Shown in pieces: positions 1 through 7,200 of a stretch of DNA of 26,254 nucleotides. Below the pieces are notes generated by a model. It was not told the origin of the DNA and did no database searches. It saw only the letters and a program-made list of their open reading frames with translations. Position numbers and translations under genes: made by a program. The stretch is taken from positions 1-26,254 of the IMG/VR virus record IMGVR_UViG_3300027659_000184. One strand, given 5' to 3'. How positions within the stretch are numbered: position 1 is the stretch's first letter; each line of letters begins with the position of its first letter. This DNA comes from a virus.

Positions 1-24
1 ACCAACATCAAAACCTATAGCCAT
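1..24 (-). CDS. 5' end of a gene cut by the window edge; possible actin/Hsp70-fold ATPase
   Basis: A minus-strand ATG at 24 follows a strong ribosome binding site (AAAGGAGAAGAA just upstream) and opens a frame that runs off the window after eight residues, M-A-I-G-F-D-V-G. The start lies 13 bases beyond the stop of the preceding gene, the usual spacing in this gene block. A hydrophobic residue, G, then D-x-G at the very N-terminus matches the phosphate-1 motif of the actin/Hsp70/sugar-kinase ATPase superfamily. Eight residues are too few for a firm call, so the gene start is well supported and the family is only a suggestion. Confidence 0.5.
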
Positions 25-37
25 TTCTTCTCCTTTT

Positions 38-265
38 CTATGCTTTCTTACCGAAGTTTAATTTTGGCTGTTGGGCAAAGTCTGGTATTTCCCAAGCTGT
101 TGCCTCTTTTTTAGCTTCTTGGGATTCCACCTTGTTAGTGGCTTGCGTTCCCACAGAAACGCCCAGTGTATTAAGATTTATGTTTAAGTCTATACTAATC
201 GATAGCTTGCATTCGCCATCTTTCGTTACGACCTTCACATCACTTGCTTTTATAAGTTGAGCCAA
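38..265 (-). CDS. Small hypothetical phage protein, 75 residues
   Basis: I do not recognise this protein. It starts at a TTG codon with an AAGAGG ribosome binding site at the right distance; no in-frame ATG is available, so the TTG start is accepted. The first half is beta-rich with alternating polar and hydrophobic residues (K-L-S-I-S-I-D-L-N-I-N-L), the middle is charged (E-S-Q-E-A-K-K-E), and the tail is short and basic. It has no signal peptide or membrane segment. It sits between the GT9-like gene and a further downstream gene at the edge and is probably co-transcribed with one or both. The regular spacing and good ribosome site support a real gene. Confidence 0.6.
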   Translation of the reverse strand: MAQLIKASDVKVVTKDGECKLSISIDLNINLNTLGVSVGTQATNKVESQEAKKEATAWEIPDFAQQPKLNFGKKA

Positions 266-281
266 TGTAACCTCTTACATC

Positions 282-292
282 TAATATAGTTT
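282..292 (-). promoter_or_regulatory. Shared AAACTATATTA box, possible minus-strand -10 element (copy 1)
   Basis: The minus strand reads AAACTATATTA here, just upstream of the TTG-started 75-residue gene and overlapping the stop codon of the GT9-like gene. The identical 11 bases occur at 4258-4268 in front of the DUF115-like gene. Both sit in short gaps before a minus-strand start, which suggests a promoter -10 element, but no matching -35 is obvious and the genome is AT-rich. Confidence 0.2.
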
Positions 293-1259
293 ATGTTTTT
301 TCAGATTTGAACGGCCACTTCTTGAACATTTCATCTATTCCAGATATTATCTCCGTTTCAGTGATCTCTGTTAGGCATGGTTTGAGCTGTTTTCTTGACT
401 TAATACAGTTACCAAACTTGAAACATGGTCCACATTCCCAGTTCCCATTGTCTCTATGTTTTTGTATAAGCGTGAAATCATAATGCTTTCCATAAACCTT
501 TCCATCAGCAAAGGTAAATATACCACATAAAGGCTTTCGAAGACCCCCAGCGAGATGAAAGGCTGCGGTATCGACCGTTATCATGTAATCCATGCAGTCA
601 ACATAACATATAAAATCTTGTAGACCTAGACCGCTTAATGTCTGTATTCCATGTCTTTTGCATGATGAAAGCTCATCTTTGTGGAATGCTATGAGATTGT
701 GTTCGTTTAATTTATTTGCAATCCAACCAATCTGATTTTCTTGTAAACTTTTTGTTGCTATCTTTGAAGTTGGGGCGAAACCAATAAGCGCACCCGAGTT
801 TTTTTTCAATGATTGAATTCTTGACATTACTGATCTTTTGCGATCTTGGTCTATAACAAAGTGCATATCATGGCTTGTTAGGTTAAGACCACAGTATCTC
901 GCCCATATGTCACTCCTATGATCGTCATAGTTTGGAGCCTTGTGGTGTTCATAGCGATCCGCTATCGTAACGCAAGTATTTAACACACAGATATAATCTT
1001 CGTGGTTAACAGTTCTTGAATCCACAACATCATGGATATATGGATGATCTATTGCCGCATCTCTATATTCTGGAAGGCAAGCAAGCGTAAACTCACATTC
1101 GGGACACTCACGCTTTAGATCATCAAATATCATGCGTTGCATAAAAACATCGCCAAGACCACCCTTATCATGCCAAATAAGAACTTTATTTTTTCTTTCA
1201 TAAAATTCTTTAATGGTCAGAGTTTTCTTTTTGTAGTTTTTGGTTAGTAGTTCAGCCAT
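291..1259 (-). CDS. Glycosyltransferase family 9-like protein (ADP-heptose:LPS heptosyltransferase fold)
   Basis: This 322-residue protein looks like a GT-B fold glycosyltransferase of family 9, whose bacterial members add heptose to the LPS inner core. Residues 26-50 give the N-terminal Rossmann strand and the G-G-L-G-D loop (33-37; the Asp is the usual catalytic base position). Residues 156-165 begin the second domain, and residues 228-241 (T-V-D-T-A-A-F-H-L-A-G-G) match the family's donor-binding S/T-x-D-T-x-x-x-H-L-A motif with D230 and H235. A C-terminal four-cysteine set (C276, C279, C285, C295) is also found in phage and bacterial GT9 proteins. Length is near the family norm of about 320-350. 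The start has no clear Shine-Dalgarno sequence and lies directly after a terminator. The acceptor is unknown: it could be host LPS or a virion protein. Confidence 0.75.
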   Translation of the reverse strand: MAELLTKNYKKKTLTIKEFYERKNKVLIWHDKGGLGDVFMQRMIFDDLKRECPECEFTLACLPEYRDAAIDHPYIHDVVDSRTVNHEDYICVLNTCVTIADRYEHHKAPNYDDHRSDIWARYCGLNLTSHDMHFVIDQDRKRSVMSRIQSLKKNSGALIGFAPTSKIATKSLQENQIGWIANKLNEHNLIAFHKDELSSCKRHGIQTLSGLGLQDFICYVDCMDYMITVDTAAFHLAGGLRKPLCGIFTFADGKVYGKHYDFTLIQKHRDNGNWECGPCFKFGNCIKSRKQLKPCLTEITETEIISGIDEMFKKWPFKSEKT

Positions 1260-1260
1260 G

Positions 1261-1304
1261 CTTTAAAAAAGAAAGATGCCACCAATTTTAAATTGGCGGC
1301 ATCT
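1261..1304 (-). terminator. Rho-independent terminator of the 192-residue protein gene
   Basis: Bases 1274-1287 and 1291-1304 form a 14-bp inverted repeat around a 3-base loop. The single non-matching pair is a G-U wobble in minus-strand RNA but an A-C mismatch in plus-strand RNA, so the hairpin is tuned to the minus strand. It is followed on that strand by a T-rich tract (TTCTTTTTT, 1273-1265). It lies 16 bases after the stop codon at 1321, and the start of the GT9-like gene follows immediately. Confidence 0.9.
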
Positions 1305-1320
1305 AATTATAAGACAAATA

Positions 1321-1899
1321 TTAGCTCAAGCAGTTGTTTTTAATGGAGCATAAGACTTGGATGTCCGATGCACTTCCACCAGAAACATTGTTGATGAAAG
1401 CCAATTTGGTCACAAGTAAGTCGCCAGCATTGAACACTTGGGTTTCAGATCCTCCAAGTTCGAATGTCGCACCTGCTATTCCATTTAATCTTACACGCAC
1501 CGAGCTTGGACCTTGATTTGTAATTTGGACAAAGTTTGCATAGCTTTCTGTGTCTCCAGCTATGTCTACAGTATTGTCGTCATAATCTGTGCCTTGTTCG
1601 ACAATAAGGTTGTAAACTTTAGGATAGTTGTTTTCGGATGATACATCGCTGTAGATAGAGCCATCATCAGAAACCACTTCGATAAAAGCTTGTTCTTGAT
1701 CAACTTGGGGATATGCAAATTTTTTCCAGTAATTGCAATCAACAAATGTTTCTCCATCAAATAATTTTCGGTATTTTCTCCCAGGCCCTTGAACAAAGAT
1801 AGTTCTTTGAACAGAAGTAGAGAATTGAGATTGCGTGGAGGGGTTTACATCCAGTGTTCCCTGCTTGCTATTATTTAGTTTAACTCTGAATTCGCTCAT
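1321..1899 (-). CDS. Probable virion structural/decoration protein, 192 residues
   Basis: I do not recognise a named family. The protein is beta-rich and typical of a small virion component. Residues 1-60 hold S/T/Q-rich segments and an aromatic basic patch (R-K-Y-R-K-L-F-D-G). Residues 120-192 form a probable beta-sandwich with regular strands (F-V-Q-I-T-N-Q-G, V-R-V-R-L-N-G, L-L-V-T-K-L-A-F-I-N-N-V-S-G-G). There is no signal peptide or membrane segment. The ATG at 1899 follows AGGAG at good spacing. A late-promoter-like box lies about 35 bases upstream and a strong terminator follows the stop, so it can be expressed as a single-gene unit, as expected for a protein needed in many copies. Adhesin, collar or head decoration roles are all possible. 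Confidence 0.7.
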   Translation of the reverse strand: MSEFRVKLNNSKQGTLDVNPSTQSQFSTSVQRTIFVQGPGRKYRKLFDGETFVDCNYWKKFAYPQVDQEQAFIEVVSDDGSIYSDVSSENNYPKVYNLIVEQGTDYDDNTVDIAGDTESYANFVQITNQGPSSVRVRLNGIAGATFELGGSETQVFNAGDLLVTKLAFINNVSGGSASDIQVLCSIKNNCLS

Positions 1900-1961
1900 G
1901 TTTCTCCTGTGTTGTTAAGAGCCCATTGACGATTTATATATGATTCTGCCAACATCTTCAT
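1896..1961 (-). CDS. Possible 21-residue leader peptide or short gene
   Basis: An ATG at 1961 follows AAGGA with five bases between and opens a 21-codon frame (begins M-K-M-L-A-E-S-Y) that ends in an ATGA overlap with the start of the 192-residue gene. Several real gene pairs in this window are coupled this way. The frame contains the promoter-like box at 1931-1938, so at most one of the two readings is likely to be functional, unless transcription also enters from upstream. No homologue is recognised and the call is tentative. Confidence 0.3.
   Translation of the reverse strand: MKMLAESYINRQWALNNTGET
1931..1938 (-). promoter_or_regulatory. T4-late-like -10 box TATAAATC
   Basis: On the minus strand the sequence TATAAATC matches the T4 late promoter consensus TATAAATA at seven of eight bases. 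It lies about 32 bases upstream of the ATG at 1899, leaving room for a short leader with the AGGAG ribosome site. It would give the 192-residue gene its own promoter to go with its own terminator. In AT-rich DNA a 7/8 match can arise by chance. Confidence 0.3.
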
Positions 1962-1988
1962 TTTTTCCTTGTTACATTTTTTCACCAA

Positions 1989-2651
1989 TTATGGAGAAAG
2001 GACTCTCATGCATGGAAATATCTTCTTGTAAAATCCTGTTCCAACCCCACTATCCAAAAGCGTACAGTCAATTCCGGCCATTGCCGCCTTGATCAATTGT
2101 TCGCCTTCAACTGAAACCACGCTTGAGACACCATCCCATGGTTCGTTCAAGCGACAGTTTCTTCCGCTTGATTGGATGTTTTTTATCAAATGGCAAGTTT
2201 CTTCGGCATTCAGAGTTCTTGTTGGAGCATTTCCAAATGTGTAAACAAAAACATTGTTTGTTGGTTTACTTGCAGATCCACAAAGAACCGGAATTCTAAT
2301 TTTAGATTCTTCCATGATTATTTGCACAGGGTGTGTTGCATTGTCAAAAATAAGATCTCGGACATAGCAGTAGTCAGTTTTGTTGAATGTTTTTTTACTA
2401 CACACTCTTGGCTCGTCCTCTAATAGATAATACGCTTCATTCTTGCAAGCCAAGTGTACTTGTATGCCATGGAATTGGTTTTCGATGAATGGCCTTAGCA
2501 ATCGTAGAAGCTCAATGTATTCATTGCTATTTCCAAAATAGCTTATGCAATACTTATATTTGACTTGAAGAAAATTATTGAAAGGCGTAAACATGGAAGA
2601 AAGTACCGAAAAGGTAAATGTTGCATTGGAAGCTTTTGCTGTCTTCTCCAC
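1989..2651 (-). CDS. Hypothetical protein, weak GT-B glycosyltransferase resemblance
   Basis: This frame encodes up to 220 residues from a GTG at 2651, or 201 residues from the ATG at 2594 (M-F-T-P-F). Neither start has a clear ribosome site; a TATAAATG box lies about 20 bases before the GTG. The shorter form begins just before a hydrophobic strand (Y-K-Y-C-I-S-Y-F-G-N), as in a Rossmann-type fold. Near the end, residues such as V-V-S-V-E-G-E-Q-L-I-K-A-A-M-A-G followed by a G-V-G-T-G loop recall the donor-site helix of GT-B enzymes. With a GT9-like gene nearby this is suggestive only. The segment 2593-2651 is also covered by a plus-strand short gene, so the N-terminal extension is doubtful. 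Confidence 0.5.
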   Translation of the reverse strand: MEKTAKASNATFTFSVLSSMFTPFNNFLQVKYKYCISYFGNSNEYIELLRLLRPFIENQFHGIQVHLACKNEAYYLLEDEPRVCSKKTFNKTDYCYVRDLIFDNATHPVQIIMEESKIRIPVLCGSASKPTNNVFVYTFGNAPTRTLNAEETCHLIKNIQSSGRNCRLNEPWDGVSSVVSVEGEQLIKAAMAGIDCTLLDSGVGTGFYKKIFPCMRVLSP

Positions 2652-2745
2652 TCAATTAGGAGATGACGACATTTATAAGAGAATCTTGATTGAGGTTCTA
2701 TTTGAAGAGCTGATGCGAAATAAAGGAGATAAAAATGGCAAGTAA
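2593..2745 (+). CDS. Small acidic helical protein, 50 residues, plus-strand
   Basis: An ATG at 2593, seven bases after AAAGG, opens a 50-codon frame ending in TAA at 2743-2745. The product begins M-E-E-S-T-E-K-V and is acidic and probably helical (Q-L-G-D-D-D-I-Y-K-R-I-L-I-E-V-L-F-E-E-L). Its last codons overlap the start of the next plus-strand gene by 11 bases (ATGGCAAGTAA), and the AAAGGAG site of that gene lies inside it. The pair is therefore probably translated together. No family is recognised. It lies antisense to the 5' end of the preceding minus-strand frame. Confidence 0.55.
   Translation: MEESTEKVNVALEAFAVFSTQLGDDDIYKRILIEVLFEELMRNKGDKNGK
2670..2677 (-). promoter_or_regulatory. 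T4-late-like -10 box TATAAATG
   Basis: The minus strand reads TATAAATG, seven of eight bases of the T4 late box, about 20 bases before the GTG at 2651. It would start transcription of the 1989-2651 gene and favour the GTG start. The same bases are inside the plus-strand 50-residue frame, and the match may be by chance. Confidence 0.2.
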
Positions 2746-3103
2746 TTATACCGTGTGGATTTACCTTGGAAAGCGTGATAAAGATGGGATAAAGTTGGTG
2801 AGTCAATTTAAGGGAAAAAAGATTCTTGCCACTAGAATAAAAAATCTTTCCGAGATCAATATGCCAGCCGAATACTATGATGTGATACAAGGCATCATCT
2901 ATGAAAATAGGTTTTTATACGAACCATGGATTGAGTCTGCTGATGATTTCGCAAGCTTGCGTCAGACTCTTAAGCTTCGTGGTTACACAAACATACCAGT
3001 TGCCAATGTGCAGCTTTATGGAAGTATGTCATCTATATCAGCGCCTGAAATAAACACAACGAACATACCTCAAGCGGCGACTATGATAAGGAAGATCAAC
3101 TAA
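2735..3103 (+). CDS. Hypothetical phage protein, 122 residues, plus-strand
   Basis: The ATG at 2735 has an excellent ribosome site (AAAGGAG, six bases away). The product has an N-terminal beta segment (Y-T-V-W-I-Y-L-G-K-R), a mixed middle, and an S/T/N/P-rich C-terminal tail (S-M-S-S-I-S-A-P-E-I-N-T-T-N-I-P) typical of flexible virion segments. It has no membrane or signal sequence. With the upstream 50-residue gene it forms one of only two plus-strand islands in the window. Its end overlaps the end of the convergent 97-residue gene by eight bases. The function is unknown; a minor structural or assembly role is possible. Confidence 0.7.
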   Translation: MASNYTVWIYLGKRDKDGIKLVSQFKGKKILATRIKNLSEINMPAEYYDVIQGIIYENRFLYEPWIESADDFASLRQTLKLRGYTNIPVANVQLYGSMSSISAPEINTTNIPQAATMIRKIN

Positions 3104-3389
3104 TTTTTTTTAGAAATCTTTTGTGACATACAAATGATCCGGCATCAACATCAACCAAGAATTTGTTTCCGTCACGCTCTAGTACCGTGCCACCAACTTT
3201 TAAAAATTGTCTTAATATTTCTGAATCATCACCATATTCAATTTGTATTTTTTCATCAAGGTTTTCAATCCCAGGTCTTGCTTTAACATGGCATCCTATG
3301 AATTCATCTTCGTAATTTTTTGTATCATGGTGATTGTTGATCCACTTTTTGAAGTCGGATAGATTAAAGTAATTGAATGGGTCGTTCAT
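3096..3389 (-). CDS. Hypothetical protein, 97 residues
   Basis: No family is recognised. The ATG at 3389 follows AGGGAAAA, a usable ribosome site, and sits six bases after the stop of the DUF115-like gene, so the two are probably co-transcribed. The N-terminal third is hydrophilic and aromatic (N-Y-F-N-L-S-D-F-K-K-W-I). The rest looks like a small beta-barrel: G-C-H-V-K-A-R, then G-G-T-V-L-E-R-D-G-N-K-F-L-V-D-V-D-A-G-S-F-V, an alternating pattern reminiscent of SH3-like or KOW-type folds. It ends convergently against the plus-strand 122-residue gene with an eight-base overlap and no terminator between them. Confidence 0.65.
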   Translation of the reverse strand: MNDPFNYFNLSDFKKWINNHHDTKNYEDEFIGCHVKARPGIENLDEKIQIEYGDDSEILRQFLKVGGTVLERDGNKFLVDVDAGSFVCHKRFLKKIS

Positions 3390-3395
3390 TTTTCC

Positions 3396-4253
3396 CTATT
3401 TGAATATTTCTGGTAGTTCTTCTTCACTTATATATGTGGCATTATCAAAACTTGCTCCACTATCGTGGTGAAATGCTTCTGTAATGCTGTACTCTTCATT
3501 GTGTAACCAAAACAGCTTGGTGTCTATGAGGTCGTGAGCTATGTTTTGTTGTGGGTACTGATAAAGTCCGTTTTCAAGCTTTTCGGATCCTGGTCTTTCC
3601 CCAGCAAAACTATCATCACAGCAGAAAAGAACAATTTTAGATGCACCAAATATGTAGGCGCAATGTATGGCTGCGCATATTGGGTTCCTATAATCATCTA
3701 TGTGTTGCCTAGTATCATTAGAGAATTTTGATGTGTAAAGCGATTCGTGGACTGGCATATATTTGAAAACTTGACCCTTGTATGCGTGTAAGAAGTATGG
3801 GTTTGCACGCAATGATGCTATGCATTTTGGAAGTGCTCTTATTCTCTTGTTGAGGTACTTCATGCACTGCTGAAATGGATTGTTAACAAGATAGTAGTCC
3901 ATGATTCGACCAGGAACATTCCATTTCTGCAAGGATCCAAGAACGCCGATGATTCCAACATCTTTTGGAATCATTGACAAAAGATGTTGTTTCTTAGAGA
4001 AGTCATAACCATCAGATACTATCACAATGGTTTGGTGTTGAAAATTTTCATTTTCAAGCCATGTCAATCTTTGATTGCTATTTTGTACTTCATTTGCAAG
4101 AAATGTTTGTACTTCTTGTCTGCTGTATGTTGAATTGATATCTTTGGCCGGCGCATGGATATTGACAAAGTTGCGCACCCACATGCCATGGTTGGTCTTA
4201 GTGTATTGGTTGTTATCAGGATATGTCTTAATTCTTTTAATTTGGTTTTGCAT
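3396..4253 (-). CDS. Rossmann-like protein resembling DUF115/MptE and sialyltransferase-type enzymes
   Basis: This 285-residue protein has two features of the DUF115/6-hydroxymethylpterin pyrophosphokinase-like and GT42-like folds: a first strand ending in a loop (T-I-V-I-V-S-D-G-Y-D-F, residues 75-85), and a later segment of S/N-P-x-C-A-A-x-x-x-A-Y-x-F-G-A-x-K-I-V-L-F followed by C-C-D-D (residues 190-214). That layout matches the family's helix, 'lineage' strand and acidic end. In bacteria DUF115 proteins are often found with flagellin or surface glycan modification genes. The start has no good Shine-Dalgarno sequence nearby and shares the context TTAAAGCATG with the GT9-like gene. The exact reaction cannot be assigned; a role in sugar transfer is an inference from fold and neighbours. 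Confidence 0.45.
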   Translation of the reverse strand: MQNQIKRIKTYPDNNQYTKTNHGMWVRNFVNIHAPAKDINSTYSRQEVQTFLANEVQNSNQRLTWLENENFQHQTIVIVSDGYDFSKKQHLLSMIPKDVGIIGVLGSLQKWNVPGRIMDYYLVNNPFQQCMKYLNKRIRALPKCIASLRANPYFLHAYKGQVFKYMPVHESLYTSKFSNDTRQHIDDYRNPICAAIHCAYIFGASKIVLFCCDDSFAGERPGSEKLENGLYQYPQQNIAHDLIDTKLFWLHNEEYSITEAFHHDSGASFDNATYISEEELPEIFK

Positions 4254-4257
4254 GCTT

Positions 4258-4268
4258 TAATATAGTTT
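4258..4268 (-). promoter_or_regulatory. Shared AAACTATATTA box, possible minus-strand -10 element (copy 2)
   Basis: Identical on the minus strand to 282-292. It lies in the 23-base gap between the stop of the giant repeat protein and the ATG of the DUF115-like gene, five bases from that ATG. If it is a -10 element, the transcript would be almost leaderless, which fits the lack of a good ribosome site here. Confidence 0.2.
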
Positions 4269-4276
4269 CCTCAATC

Positions 4277-7200
4277 TCACTCGCATGGCACTATAGCCAC
4301 GCATTGGCCTTTTTGGCTGTCTCCATTTAGCTTACTTATGTCAAGCTGTATCTTGACATCAATTGGAGATCCCTTGTAAACCATTTCAATTTCGGGCTTA
4401 TCTGGCATAACAAGTCTGATCTCACTTGGTATGGATCCTACCAACTCGATTTGTGGTGGTATGCCAACAACTTGTATCTTGTCTGGTATTTGGCTTGCGT
4501 CTATTCTGATTGTTCTTGGAAAATCGTTTGGCACTTCAAGCCTTATAAAATTCGGCATGTTTGACGCATCAATTGATATTACACTTGGCAAATTGTATGA
4601 AATTACCTTAATCTCGCTTGGTATATCTTCAGACCTAATTCTTATTTCGCTTGGGATATAAAGATCTGATATCATTTTGATGATTGATGGAATCTTTATT
4701 GATTCAACTTTGATGATTCCTGGAATATCATGGAGAATTTTTATGTCTGGAATTACTGGAGCTATGACTTTGATGATGCTTGGTATTCCAATATCTCCGA
4801 GATCAATATCTATGTTTGGGTCGGCATATGGATCTGCGTCAAGGGCAGCCATTGGCGTGCCGCTAGTTGGGCATTCTAATTTAATCACACAGCTTAGAGT
4901 TGGTGTTGTACCCCAATTTACGCTGACCGTTGGTGTTGGTCCAAATTCAATTTTGGAGAATGTTGGTACTGGCCCAAATTCAATTTTGGAGAATGTTGGC
5001 ACTGGCCCAAATTCAATCTGAGAGAATGTTGGCGCTGGTCCAAATTCAATCTGAGAGAATGTTGGGAATGGCCCAAATTCAATCTGAGAGAATGTTGGGA
5101 ATGGCCCAAATTCAATCTGAGAGAATGTTGGGAATGGCCCAAAATCAATTGTCGTTGGGAATGTTGGGAATGGCCCAAAATTTATAAGCGTCGGCAACGA
5201 TGGAGCAGGTCCAAAATTTATAAGCGTCGGGAATGATGGCGGTGGTCCAAAATTTATAAGCGTAGCAATTGATGGAGCTGGCCCAAATGTTATGACTGTA
5301 GCAATTGATGGAGCAGGTCCAAAATTTATAAGCGTTGGAAATGATGGAGCAGGTCCAAAATTTATAAGTGTCGGGAATGATGGCGGTGGTCCAAAATTTA
5401 TAATTGTAGCAATTGATGGAGCTGGCCCAAATGTTATGACTGTAGCAAACGATGGAGCAGGTCCAAAATTTATAAGCGTCGGGAATGATGGAGCTGGCCC
5501 AAATGTTATGAGTGTAGCAATTGATGGAGCTGGTCCAAAATTTATGAGCGTCGGGATCGATGGAGGTGGTCCAAATGTTATGAGTGTCGGGAACGATGGA
5601 GCTGGTCCAAAATTTATGAGCGTCGGGATGCTAATTGGGCCAAAAACAATTAAGGTCGGACAATTTAATGGACCAAAATTTATAAGAGTACATACTGGGA
5701 ATGGCCCAAAACCAATCATCGTTGGAATTTTTGATGGGCCGAAACCTATAACAGAAGGTAATGACGATGGCCCGAAAGTTATAGTAGACGAAATGTTTGA
5801 TGGCCCGAAAGTTATAGTAGACGGAATGTTTGATGGCCCAAACTGTATTGTTGAACAGAAGTTTGGCATTGGGCCAAATACTATTACGCTAGGGAATGAT
5901 ACTGGGCCAAAAACAATTACGCTAGGGAATGATACTGGGCCAAAAACAATTAAGGTTGGACAGTTTAATGGGCCAAAATTTATAAGAGTACATACTGGGA
6001 ATGGCCCAAAACCAATCATCGTTGGAATTTTTGATGGGCCGAAACCTATAGTGGATGGAAGGTTTGATGGCCCGAATCCTATAGTAGACGGAAGATTCGA
6101 TGGCCCGAAACCTATAGTAGACGGAATGTTTGATGGCCCGAACTGTATCGTTGAACAGAAGTTTGGCATTGGCCCAAAGACTATTACACTAGGGAATGAT
6201 GTTGGTCCAAAAACGATCAAAGTAGGGAATGATACTGGGCCAAAAACTATTGTGCTAGGGAATGATACTGGGCCAAAAACGATAAATGTTGGGCAATTTA
6301 GTGGACCGAAATTTATAAGAGTACATACTGGGAATGGCCCAAAATCAATCATCGTTGGGATTTTTGATGGACCGAAACCAATAACAGAAGGTAATGAAGA
6401 TGGCCCGAAAACTATAGTAGACGGAAGGTTTGATGGCCCGAAAACTATAGTAGATGGCAATGGCGCTGGTCCAAACTGTATCAAGGAACAGAAATTTGGT
6501 AGTGGACCAAAAACTATTACGCTAGGGAATGATACTGGACCAAAAACGATCAAAGTAGGAAATGACGCTGGGCCAAAAACTATTGTGCTAGGGAATGATA
6601 CTGGGCCAAAAACTATTAAGGTTGGACATATAATTGGTCCGAAATTAATCAAGCTACAAACTGGGAATGGCCCAAAATCAATTATCGTTGGGAATGTTGG
6701 TGGTGGCCCAAAGACTATTACACTAGGTAATGATGTTGGCCCAAAACTGATTATCGTTGGCAAAGTCACTGGCCCAAAACCGATGAGGCTACAGAAATTT
6801 GGTAGTGGCCCAAAACTGATTATCGTTGGCAAAGTCACTGGCCCAAAACCGATGAGGCTACAGAAATTTGGTAGTGGCCCAAAACTAATTATTGTCGGAA
6901 AACTCAGTGGCCCAAAACTAATTATTGTCGGAAAACTGATTGGTCCAAATTCAATTAATGTTGGACATATAATTGGTCCAAAATTAATCAAGCTACAAAC
7001 TGGGAATGGCCCAAAATCAATTATCGTTGGGAATGTCGGCAATGGCCCAAAAGTTACCATGGTTGGCAATACAGGCAATGGCCCAAAACTGATGATGCTG
7101 CAGAAATTTGGTAGTGGCCCAAAGACAATTACTGTCGGAAAACTGAATGGTCCAAAAACAATTACTGTCGGAAAACTGACTGGTCCAAATTCAATCAATG

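Noticed and set aside
3096-3120. A bidirectional terminator between the convergent genes ending at 3103 and 3096
   Set aside because: There is a run of T on the plus strand, but no stable stem precedes it; the coding ends overlap.
4918-5187. Short frames of H-S-Q-H-S-Q-R or Q-I-Q-S-E-R-M-L repeats on both strands
   Set aside because: They are frame-shifted or antisense readings of the 33-base FGP units and have no start signals.
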